Assembly: GCA_027451425.1 (NCBI GenBank)
Contig: DAIDJH010000098.1
Span: forward strand, 1 to 6,782
Direction: 5' to 3'
DNA from: Bdellovibrionales bacterium
Lineage (GTDB): Bacteria > Bdellovibrionota > Bdellovibrionia > Bdellovibrionales > UBA1609
Length of the DNA stretch: 6,782 bases
Shown: piece by piece, positions 1 through 6,171 of the stretch
Layout of the letters: each line of letters starts with the position of its first letter
Position numbering within the stretch: position 1 is the stretch's first letter
Notes under the pieces: generated by a model
Databases searched by the model: none
What the model saw: only the letters and a program-made list of their open reading frames with translations
Told to the model about the DNA's origin: nothing
Translations under genes and position numbers: made by a program

Positions 1-258
1 AATCGACTCTTCAGTAGAGTGGCTTCCATTCATCTGAGTTTCGATGGCTCGATCGATGAGTTCGTCTAAATTAATTCCGAGTGTATTCAAGAGCACGCTC
101 AGGTCTCCGGCGCGAATTTCGGTATGCTCTTTAAAGAATCGATTCACTGAAATGCGAGACATTGAACATCGTTTTGCAATCTGATCTTGAGTAAGCCCTT
201 TCAGCTTAGCCAGAACAGCAAGTTTTCTGCCAATCCCCTTATCCTGTGAGCCACTCAT
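1..258 (-). CDS. Small XRE/Cro-CI-family HTH transcriptional regulator, 3' end cut by window edge
   Basis: The frame starts with ATG at 258 and stays open for 86 codons to the left edge, so the C-terminus is missing. Residues about 10-65 form a typical five-helix lambda-repressor-like domain: a first helix (GRKLAVLAKLKG), then the helix-turn-helix L-T-Q-D-Q-I-A-K-R-C-S-M-S-R-I-S-V-N-R-F-F, then GDLSVLLNTLGINLDELI, the usual closing helices of XRE proteins. It most likely binds DNA as a dimer and represses or activates a nearby promoter. The start is supported by a G-rich tract ending 7 nt upstream of the ATG. A perfect inverted repeat lies 19 bp upstream of the start codon, which would suit autoregulation (inference). 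It is 112 bp downstream of the QEGLA gene on the same strand. The target and any partner (for example a toxin) cannot be seen. The HTH family call is firm; the function is unknown. Confidence 0.85.
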   Translation of the reverse strand, partial: MSGSQDKGIGRKLAVLAKLKGLTQDQIAKRCSMSRISVNRFFKEHTEIRAGDLSVLLNTLGINLDELIDRAIETQMNGSHSTEESI

Positions 259-265
259 GATTTAT

Positions 266-273
266 CCCCCCCC
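266..273 (-). promoter_or_regulatory. Homopolymeric G8 Shine-Dalgarno-like tract of the HTH gene
   Basis: On the minus strand the leader reads A-G8-ATAAATC-ATG. The G-run takes the place of the AGGAGG core and its 3' edge is 7 nt from the start codon, a normal spacing. It supports ATG at 258 as the start. Its homopolymer nature makes the exact length prone to sequencing error or slippage. Confidence 0.5.
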
Positions 274-276
274 TAA

Positions 277-306
277 TTTTGCGTGAGCCCGATCGCCCAC
301 GCAAAA
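277..306. repeat. Perfect 9-bp inverted repeat, candidate operator
   Basis: Arms TTTTGCGTG (277-285) and CACGCAAAA (298-306) are exact reverse complements separated by 12 bp (286-297). The repeat sits in the leader of the HTH gene, 19 bp upstream of its ATG. The centre-to-centre distance of the arms is 21 bp, two helical turns, which suits a dimeric HTH protein. No T-run follows on either strand beyond the arm itself, so an intrinsic terminator is less likely. Confidence 0.5.
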
Positions 307-334
307 CTTACAGTAGCAAAAGCTATACCATGTG

Positions 335-348
335 ATTTGGGGCCAAAT
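335..348. repeat. Short palindrome ATTTGG-GG-CCAAAT
   Basis: Six-base perfect arms with a 2-bp spacer lie 22 bp beyond the stop codon of the QEGLA gene and about 75 bp upstream of the HTH start. This could be a second binding site upstream of the HTH promoter. A palindrome this short can occur by chance. Confidence 0.25.
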
Positions 349-370
349 TGGTACCGATTCGTTTAGGCGA

Positions 371-1636
371 TTACTGGCGAAACTCTTTGTCCAATGTGCC
401 AACACGAATTTTGTTGGCAAAGAGTGAAAATGCTAAGTAGCCGCCAAGAGTTGGAACCTGTGAAAGCCAAGGAGGCAGGTATTTCGGTGGCAAAATCACA
501 CCAGATTCATAAAGAGGCGCAAGTTTTTCGGCGTCATCGAACGTCATGCGACCGGAAAATAACACGCGCGTGAGCCCGAGCTTGTTTTTTTTCATCGCCC
601 AACGGAAGAACGAATGGGCGCGCAAAAGGCCATCGAGGTATACGGAATCTTTAGTGAAGACATAACGGCCGTTGGGGTCACCTCCGCGAAAAATTCGTTG
701 AGCCGAACTAAAACTTTCGCTTTGGCTTTGACCATTTTTAAGAAAGAACTCGAAGACTTCGATAAAATTTGCGCCCTCAAGGGCCATATTTACGGCGAGG
801 ACCCGAAGGGCGATTCGCTTAAGTCGGCCAAGGTCAATTGCGCCGGTGATAAGTTCCGCAAACGTCGCTAGCCCTTCTTGCGTGGCGGTTGTGCGCGGCG
901 AACCCGCGCCAAGACAGGTTAAGTGCTTTTGGTACTTGCCGTTGAGCGCGGTTAGAGTGTGCACGAAAATTTCATGTTCAAGGAGCTGCTTGAAGTCGTA
1001 TCGTGAAAAGCAAGTGCCGGAGCGCAAGCGCACACGGTTGACTCCCGCCGCAGCTTTCGGGACGAGATTTTCGTCAATCTGAACGCTTATTTTATCGGCG
1101 GTGAAGACGGCGGAGAGTTCTCCTTCAATCTGACTTTTGATGGTTTCTGCGAGCACGCAAATGTCCTGCTCATCGACGTTGTGGTAGTCATTGAATTCAT
1201 CCGCAATTTCGATAAAAAACTTTGCCGCATCAATATTGGTAAATTTACTGCCGGTCACAAAATCGCCGGGGCGTCCGTACATATCGATTGAATATTGCAA
1301 CATCTCAGGGCAGCCCAAATTTTCAGCGAATTTGTGACCAAACCAATAACTGCGTGCTGTTTGGTTGAGATATAGTGCCATTGGGTGAGAGGAGTCTGTC
1401 GCCAATAGAATTTCATCGAGCGCCTTGAGTTGCTCTGCGTGCTGGCGCTTGGGATATTCAACATGCGGAATTATTTTCTCGCCCCTGGCGTAAGCAGAAA
1501 GAAACTCCTCTTGTTTACCTTTTGGCCATTCGATCATGGTCAAGACTTTAAACTGAATTGCGATGGCAAAAAGGCGCTTGTCGATTTCAAGCAGGCGCTT
1601 AAGCTCGGGATCCGTTTGGCTGGGGTCAAAATCCAT
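371..1636 (-). CDS. DUF1704 / QEGLA-motif protein, putative zinc carboxypeptidase of the MATCAP-like family
   Basis: This 421-residue cytoplasmic-looking protein has no signal peptide or membrane segment. Two motifs identify it. HEIFVH at residues 221-226 is an HExxxH metal-binding motif, and TQEGLATFAE at about 252-261 is the signature of the family annotated 'flavohemoglobin expression-modulating QEGLA motif protein' (DUF1704). Eukaryotic relatives (MATCAP) are zinc tyrosine carboxypeptidases acting on tubulin. By analogy His221 and His226 would bind zinc, Glu222 would activate water, and Glu254 of QEGLA would be a plausible third ligand (inference). The length is normal for bacterial members. 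The bacterial substrate is unknown, and the flavohemoglobin link comes only from the family name. ATG at 1636 follows the membrane-protein gene by 38 bp. It has only a weak GGA/GAAG ribosome site, so translation may depend on coupling. Confident of the family, not of the substrate. Confidence 0.88.
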   Translation of the reverse strand: MDFDPSQTDPELKRLLEIDKRLFAIAIQFKVLTMIEWPKGKQEEFLSAYARGEKIIPHVEYPKRQHAEQLKALDEILLATDSSHPMALYLNQTARSYWFGHKFAENLGCPEMLQYSIDMYGRPGDFVTGSKFTNIDAAKFFIEIADEFNDYHNVDEQDICVLAETIKSQIEGELSAVFTADKISVQIDENLVPKAAAGVNRVRLRSGTCFSRYDFKQLLEHEIFVHTLTALNGKYQKHLTCLGAGSPRTTATQEGLATFAELITGAIDLGRLKRIALRVLAVNMALEGANFIEVFEFFLKNGQSQSESFSSAQRIFRGGDPNGRYVFTKDSVYLDGLLRAHSFFRWAMKKNKLGLTRVLFSGRMTFDDAEKLAPLYESGVILPPKYLPPWLSQVPTLGGYLAFSLFANKIRVGTLDKEFRQ

Positions 1637-1674
1637 ACTTCGATTTTTCCATGAAAAAGGTTAAGTGCGCAATC

Positions 1675-2301
1675 CTACGATGAGATAGGTCTGCTCGCGG
1701 CACGATTCATCTGCCGCTGCGAAGGCATAAGATGAAAGCGAAAGAGCAATTTGTAGGCAAATCGTGAAAACACAATCGAAATAATTGCCATCACTGCAAG
1801 ACTTGCGTTGCCGATAATCATACGAAACGCGAGGTCCTTCTCGATGGAGTGATGCATATTGTATTGATAATACACTCCAGCCTTGCCGATGAGATAAAAA
1901 GACCAAAGAATCATGTTGAGACGAACGATAAAAATACGATCCGGGTGTTGAAACAATTCGGCGCGGCCCATTTCGGCGATCGCCTCCAGCAACATGCTGG
2001 GGTTATACGCCATGTAAATGAACATGCCGGCGCTCAAGATATTCGTTACAACGGGCTCGAGTCGAACAAAGAACCCTTTTGCGAATATCAAATCAAGTGT
2101 CGAAAATACAAGCGTCATTACCACTGTGAATATAAAAAGTTTGGTAATGGGCTTTTTTTGAAGTCGGAAGCGCGCGATCTCTAAGGCGGTGAACGCAAGC
2201 GTCGTGAGAATCGCGGGGCGCAAACCGAAAAAATGATTAACAATATAAAATACGAGCGCGGGTGCAATGTTACCCAAAAGAGCAAACATCGATCCGCGCA
2301 C
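1675..2301 (-). CDS. Polytopic inner-membrane protein, YciB/VC0807 (septation protein A-like) group
   Basis: A 208-residue protein with about six hydrophobic segments (roughly residues 10-27, 28-45, 52-75, 83-100, 123-147 and 160-185) and a basic, Ser/Arg-rich C-terminal tail. The N-terminal half has the pattern of the YciB/VC0807 group: GNIAPALVFYIVN, then a short loop and an ALEIARFR-type helix, then FFVRLEPVVTN, like the F-x-K-W-K-P-T-x-x-N segment of YciB. E. coli YciB is an inner-membrane protein linked to cell-envelope integrity and division; no biochemical activity can be assigned here. It directly follows hppA. The frame can start with GTG at 2301 (6 bp after the hppA stop, no visible Shine-Dalgarno) or ATG at 2289 (residue 5, with a weak GGA about 5 nt upstream); I cannot decide between them. 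Either spacing suggests translational coupling to hppA. Membrane protein certain; family placement moderate. Confidence 0.7.
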   Translation of the reverse strand: MRGSMFALLGNIAPALVFYIVNHFFGLRPAILTTLAFTALEIARFRLQKKPITKLFIFTVVMTLVFSTLDLIFAKGFFVRLEPVVTNILSAGMFIYMAYNPSMLLEAIAEMGRAELFQHPDRIFIVRLNMILWSFYLIGKAGVYYQYNMHHSIEKDLAFRMIIGNASLAVMAIISIVFSRFAYKLLFRFHLMPSQRQMNRAASRPISS

Positions 2302-2307
2302 GTGAAT

Positions 2308-4764
2308 TTAGGCTTTCGCCGTGGCGCCCTTAACCGAAGCTTTCGCTTTTGCGGTTTCGCGGCTGATGCGCATTCCATAGAATGATCGTGCGACAAACAC
2401 AAGGCCGATGATCAAAAACACGGCGCCCAAATAAGTTGCAACACTACCGGCGGAATGAGCGATCTCAACTGCCAACAGCCCGAACAAAGTTGTGAATTTG
2501 ATGATCGGGTTGAGCGCAACGGAAGACGTATCTTTGAAGGGGTCACCAACGGTATCGCCAACGACAGTTGCCGCATGAAGCGGCGAGCCTTTTTCGCGCA
2601 GATCGACTTCGACGACTTTTTTGGCGTTGTCCCAGGCTCCACCAGCATTAGCCATGAACATAGCTTGATAAAGTCCGAATGCTGCTATGGAGATCAAATA
2701 GCTCGCAAAGAAGGTGGCATCAAAACAGGCAAACGCCAGCGTGAATGAAAAGATGACGACAAAAATGTTGATCATCCCGTTCTGCGCGTAGCGAGTGCAA
2801 ATACGCACGACTTCTTTTGACGATTCAACCGACGCTTTTTCCGCCGAGTCGAGACGAATATGTTGCTTGATGTACTCAACGGCACGATAAGCGCCGGTTG
2901 TCACAGCTTGAATTGAAGCGCCCGTGAACCAATAGATCACGGCACCGCCCGTGATAAGGCCAAGCAAAACTCGTGGATCAAGAAGATCAAGCTTTAGGTG
3001 CATAAGAAGAATGATTGAAAAAATCATTGTGGTGGCACCAATGACCGCAGTGCCAATGAGCACGGGTTTAGCCGTGGCCTTGAATGTGTTACCGGCCGAA
3101 TCGTTCTCTTCAAGGTAAGCTTTGCCTTGATGAAAATCGGGTTTGTATCCGTATTGCTTTTCAATTTCCGCCGGGGCGGATTTATCCATTTCAATCTGCG
3201 ACAATTCAAAAACAGACTGCGCGTTATCTGTCACCGGGCCATAGCTGTCGACAGCAATTGTGACGGGGCCCATACCTAAAAAGCCAAACGCCACGAGACC
3301 GAAGGAGAATACTGCCGGGTAAACCATGAAATTGCCAAGACCCAGCTGACTGGTGAAAAACGCGATGAACATTAGGCCAACAAGGGTCATGCCTTTCCAG
3401 AACGCTGAAAAGTTACCAGCCACTAAACCGGATAGAATTGTTAACGATGCCCCGCCCTCACGAGACGCCGCGACGATTTCGGCAACGTGAATAGATTTTG
3501 CTGATGTAAATACTTTCGTTAACTCAGGGATCAGGGCGGCGGCAATTGTACCGCAGCTGATGATCGTCGAAAGTTTCCACCACATATCGCCAAGACTCGA
3601 TAAAAGAAGATAGCTCACGGAGTAAGTGACGATAATTGAAATGATCGATGTTACCCAGACAAGAGTTGTGAGCGGTATTTCAAAATCGAAGTGTTTTTTA
3701 TCGCCAAATGCCGCACGCGCAAACACATTGTTGATCCAATATGAAACAACGGATGTAATCACCATGAGCGCGCGCATTGCGAAAATCCAAACGATGAGTT
3801 GCGCTTGAAGTTCAGCGGCATTGCCTTGCGGAACAAGATCGCCGTTCGCGGCGCGGGTCATACCTACAGCTAAGACGATAAAACTGATGAGCGCGACGCC
3901 CGTTACGCCATATGTTTCAAATCCATCGGCTGTTGGGCCGACTGAATCGCCAGCGTTGTCACCTGTGCAGTCGGCGATCACGCCTGGGTTTCGCGCATCG
4001 TCTTCTTTAATGTTGAAGACGATTTTCATTAAATCAGAGCCGATGTCGGCGATTTTCGTGAAAATTCCACCGCAAATTCGAAGCGCTGATGCCCCCAAAG
4101 ACTCGCCGATGGCAAAACCGATAAAGCAGGCGCCGGCGCTTTCACCCGGCACGAATTTTAAAATGAAGATCATGAGCGCGAGTTCGACGCAAACAAGAAG
4201 AACGCCGATCGACATACCCGCCTGGAGCGGAATTGCCATGACATTAAACGGCTTGCCCGAAAGTGACGCAAAGGCCGTGCGACTGTTGGCGTAGTTATTG
4301 ATGCGAATGCCGAACCAGGCAACGCCGAAAGAGCCAAGAATTCCAAGAACCGACCAGCCCAAAATTACGAGTACTTTTGAAATCGCAAGCCCCTGTAAGA
4401 AACCAAAGTAATAGACGATGCATGAGCCGATAATGACTTCTAAAGCGATTAGAAACTTGCCTTGTGTAATCATATAGGTTTTGCAAGTCTCATAAATAAG
4501 CTCTGAAATATCGAGAAGGCTTTTGTGCGCCGGGAGATTGCGCACGCGGCTGTATTCGATAAGTCCGAAGACCATTCCCGCAAATGCAACAATCAAGCAC
4601 AAAGTCAAAATGGTTTGACCCGAAAGCGGGTGATTGAGAACGTTGAAGTTCACATTGAGGCTTGGAACTTTGAGGTCCGCTTCGCCAGCTAGTGCTGTGA
4701 CTGCGAAAAAGGACGAGAAAAGCGCAAGCGTGTACCACGCGGTAATGCTTCGAATTAGACGCAT
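2308..4764 (-). CDS. hppA: Membrane-bound proton-translocating pyrophosphatase
   Basis: This 818-residue integral membrane protein hydrolyses cytoplasmic PPi and pumps ions outward. Diagnostic motifs are all present: the TKIADIGSDL segment (236-245); the Asp-rich EDDARNPGVIADCTGDNAGD (254-273) that binds Mg-PPi; DSYGPVTDNA (506-515); GNTFKAT (558-564); NAGGAWDNAKK (706-716); and GDTVGDPFKDTSS (736-748). Lys562 occupies the position where Lys marks K+-independent enzymes and Ala marks K+-dependent ones, so a K+-independent H+ pump is the best guess. The following position is Ala where Thr is common. Several motifs depart from canonical enzymes (DNAQSVFELS where DNAGGIAEM is usual), and 818 residues is longer than the common 660-770. 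Residues 1-26 look like a signal peptide ending ALA-GE. ATG at 4764 has an AAAGGA ribosome site 9 nt upstream. It lies 38 bp after the rRNA methyltransferase gene with no visible terminator between. Confidence 0.96.
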   Translation of the reverse strand: MRLIRSITAWYTLALFSSFFAVTALAGEADLKVPSLNVNFNVLNHPLSGQTILTLCLIVAFAGMVFGLIEYSRVRNLPAHKSLLDISELIYETCKTYMITQGKFLIALEVIIGSCIVYYFGFLQGLAISKVLVILGWSVLGILGSFGVAWFGIRINNYANSRTAFASLSGKPFNVMAIPLQAGMSIGVLLVCVELALMIFILKFVPGESAGACFIGFAIGESLGASALRICGGIFTKIADIGSDLMKIVFNIKEDDARNPGVIADCTGDNAGDSVGPTADGFETYGVTGVALISFIVLAVGMTRAANGDLVPQGNAAELQAQLIVWIFAMRALMVITSVVSYWINNVFARAAFGDKKHFDFEIPLTTLVWVTSIISIIVTYSVSYLLLSSLGDMWWKLSTIISCGTIAAALIPELTKVFTSAKSIHVAEIVAASREGGASLTILSGLVAGNFSAFWKGMTLVGLMFIAFFTSQLGLGNFMVYPAVFSFGLVAFGFLGMGPVTIAVDSYGPVTDNAQSVFELSQIEMDKSAPAEIEKQYGYKPDFHQGKAYLEENDSAGNTFKATAKPVLIGTAVIGATTMIFSIILLMHLKLDLLDPRVLLGLITGGAVIYWFTGASIQAVTTGAYRAVEYIKQHIRLDSAEKASVESSKEVVRICTRYAQNGMINIFVVIFSFTLAFACFDATFFASYLISIAAFGLYQAMFMANAGGAWDNAKKVVEVDLREKGSPLHAATVVGDTVGDPFKDTSSVALNPIIKFTTLFGLLAVEIAHSAGSVATYLGAVFLIIGLVFVARSFYGMRISRETAKAKASVKGATAKA

Positions 4765-4802
4765 AAGGGAAAATCCTTTTGTATTGGGTTGCCGTTAATC
4801 TT

Positions 4803-6086
4803 TTAACTCATTTGGCAATTCATTTGCTCTGAGTCAACAACACGTCGCACAAACCACGCGTGTAGGTAGTCGCCTTCGGGGAAGGCCGGCAGCACCGGAT
4901 GGTCAACGCTTGGCCCATGCACCTCCAAAATTTGAATTTTGTTTGGTGTGGCGGCAGCCTCAAGAACCTTGTGATAGTCGTCGGGTCGCATGTGATGAGA
5001 GCATACGCATGAGACCAAAACCCCTTGAGGAGTAAGGCATTCAAGCGCCAAGTGGTTGAGTTCTGTGTAACCTTTGCGTGCGGCCGGTAAGCTTTCGCGC
5101 GACTTTACAAAGCTCGGGGGATCAAGAATTATGAGATCCGCCTTTTGACCGCTGGCCAGTTGCCCACGTAACCAATCGAATGCATCGGCCTTGACAATAT
5201 TACAGTGGTTTTTTGGCAACGCGTTTATTTGTATATTTTTTTGAAGAATTTCTAGCGCATTTTGCGATTGATCCACGGCCGTAACGGCTAAGCCCCTATC
5301 AAGCAAAGGGATAGTAAATCCGCCTTGGTAACAGCAGATGTCCCAGGCGGTTTTGAGCCCGAGCGTCTTTGCCAGCTCTGCCGCCCGCGTGTGATTATCG
5401 CGCTGATCGAGGTACGCGCCAGTTTTTTGCGTTGGTGGGTGGAGTTGGAAATGCCAATTGTAGCTATTCCACCTTAAGAGCTCGAGAGGCCTACTGGGGG
5501 CTTCGGTGATTTCGCCAAATGTTGGCGCGATAATTTCAAGGCCCTCTTTTTTTCGTGCCGGTGAATTGCGGAGCTCAAGAACTTGGGGCTTAGAGCCAAA
5601 GCGGGCTGTAAACGCTATTTCTAAAAGTTCGCGAAGCGCAAACCAAAAAGCCTCGATGGGCGCCGTTGTAATCTGACAAATTAATGTGTTTTTAAACACA
5701 TCGACGGTTAACCCGGGCAACCAATCAGCCTCAGAAAAAAGCCAGCGAAGGACGATGTCATCGTTGGGCTTTAAGACCGTGCGGATTTTTTTCTCAAGCG
5801 TTTCGCTGAAATGTTGTACGAGCCATTCTCCAAAATAAGATCGAAACTGATCGGCGCTTGTTATGATTTCGAGTCGGGGGTTTTTCATCCATTGCGGTTG
5901 CGGCGGGCCTAAACGGCGCAGACGCAAAAAGCTCTTCGGAGAGCAGAGCCACCAATTTTCGCCGAAAAAAACCGCCGATGGCCGATGCGGCAAATTTTTT
6001 TTGTGAAGAATGTCGTCGGCGCAAAGCCAAGGGTGGCCGCTTTGCCACTTTTGAAATGCTTTGGGAGTGATAAGGCCTTTTTTCAC
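4803..6086 (-). CDS. rlmI: RlmI-type class I SAM-dependent 23S rRNA (cytosine-C5)-methyltransferase
   Basis: The 427-residue product matches the RlmI family, which uses S-adenosylmethionine to make 5-methylcytosine in 23S rRNA (C1962 in E. coli). Domain order is visible. An N-terminal PUA-like RNA-binding segment includes SGHPWLCADDI (16-26). A middle region leads to TGAYLDQRDN (222-231), the family's entry to the Rossmann fold. SAM motif I is DICCYQGGF (249-257), followed by the acidic AVDQS (270-274). Motif IV is ILDPPSFVKS (320-329). SCVCSHHM (359-366) carries the expected catalytic cysteine, most likely Cys362. The C-terminal DHPVLPAFPEGDYL (395-408) is typical. The start is GTG at 6086: an in-frame stop lies 12 bases further upstream and no other start is available. 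The Shine-Dalgarno is poor. Length is slightly above E. coli RlmI (396). The family is firm; the exact methylated base is inferred from it. Confidence 0.93.
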   Translation of the reverse strand: MKKGLITPKAFQKWQSGHPWLCADDILHKKNLPHRPSAVFFGENWWLCSPKSFLRLRRLGPPQPQWMKNPRLEIITSADQFRSYFGEWLVQHFSETLEKKIRTVLKPNDDIVLRWLFSEADWLPGLTVDVFKNTLICQITTAPIEAFWFALRELLEIAFTARFGSKPQVLELRNSPARKKEGLEIIAPTFGEITEAPSRPLELLRWNSYNWHFQLHPPTQKTGAYLDQRDNHTRAAELAKTLGLKTAWDICCYQGGFTIPLLDRGLAVTAVDQSQNALEILQKNIQINALPKNHCNIVKADAFDWLRGQLASGQKADLIILDPPSFVKSRESLPAARKGYTELNHLALECLTPQGVLVSCVCSHHMRPDDYHKVLEAAATPNKIQILEVHGPSVDHPVLPAFPEGDYLHAWFVRRVVDSEQMNCQMS

Positions 6087-6095
6087 GCGACAGGT

Positions 6096-6121
6096 TTACT
6101 AAAATATGCGCGCTTTAGTAA
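6096..6121. repeat. Perfect 8-bp inverted repeat upstream of rlmI, candidate operator
   Basis: Arms TTACTAAA (6096-6103) and TTTAGTAA (6114-6121) are exact reverse complements with a 10-bp spacer. The repeat lies 10-35 bp upstream of the GTG start of the methyltransferase gene. On the minus strand it is preceded by a TTGTCA hexamer (6138-6143) resembling a -35 box. With an 18-bp gap the arm TACTAA would fall in the -10 position, so the repeat may overlap the promoter. No U-run follows, so it does not resemble a terminator. Confidence 0.35.
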
Positions 6122-6137
6122 GTCATCTTTCGGGCGA

Positions 6138-6143
6138 TTGACA
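6138..6143 (-). promoter_or_regulatory. Candidate -35 hexamer TTGTCA for the rlmI transcript
   Basis: On the minus strand TTGTCA matches the sigma-70 -35 consensus at 5 of 6 positions. The element at the -10 position (TACTAA, 18 bp away) is weak and lies inside the inverted repeat. On the plus strand the same bases read a perfect TTGACA, but no -10 follows within 19 bp and the sequence runs into the high-GC block. Weakly supported. Confidence 0.25.
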
Positions 6144-6165
6144 AGCTTCAATGCCCGCCGCACGC

Positions 6166-6171
6166 TAAGGG
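6166..6171. other. Abrupt composition and coding breakpoint (probable chimeric join)
   Basis: To the left (6041-6100) I count 25 G/C in 60; 6101-6160 has 29 in 60; 6171-6230 has 41 in 60. At the same place the coding strand flips and a ferredoxin-type frame appears without a start codon, entering in the middle of its first CxxCxxC cluster motif. At 6170-6172 the codon is GGC (Gly) exactly where the family has a Cys codon (TGC), so the foreign sequence probably begins at or just before the second base of that codon. Confidence 0.75.

Larger units (their letters stand above)
259..370 (-). promoter_or_regulatory. Leader/intergenic region upstream of the HTH gene
   Basis: These 112 bp separate the stop codon of the QEGLA gene from the HTH start. 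On the minus strand, going towards the HTH gene, they contain a small palindrome (335-348), a candidate -10-like TATAGC in the 320s without a clear -35, a perfect 9-bp inverted repeat (277-306), and a run of eight G residues 7 nt before the ATG. The hairpins are not followed by a U-run, so they look more like protein-binding sites than terminators. A promoter here is inferred from the spacing and palindromes rather than from a strong consensus. Confidence 0.4.

Noticed and set aside
277..306. Intrinsic terminator for the QEGLA gene
   Set aside because: The stem is only nine pairs, half of them A/T, with a 12-nt loop, and on the minus strand the RNA continues A-U-U-A-G-G without a U-run.
1..370. 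Toxin-antitoxin module involving the HTH protein
   Set aside because: The upstream neighbour is a 421-residue metallopeptidase-type protein 112 bp away, not a small toxin, and the downstream side is outside the window.
1849..2184. 111-codon plus-strand frame
   Set aside because: It lies fully antisense to the YciB/VC0807-like gene, with no recognisable domain and no promoter or ribosome site.
3821..4294. 157-codon plus-strand frame inside hppA
   Set aside because: It is antisense to the strongly conserved Asp-rich region of hppA, is Pro/Ser/Ala-rich with no motif, and has no ribosome site.
6122..6169. Native N-terminus of the Fe-S subunit (in-frame IDKLQCPPHAK, with IDxxxC spacing like the family's first Cys)
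   Set aside because: A TAA directly precedes it, there is no usual start codon, the spacing to the next Cys is eight residues where the family has two, and the second Cys is absent. The resemblance is probably accidental.
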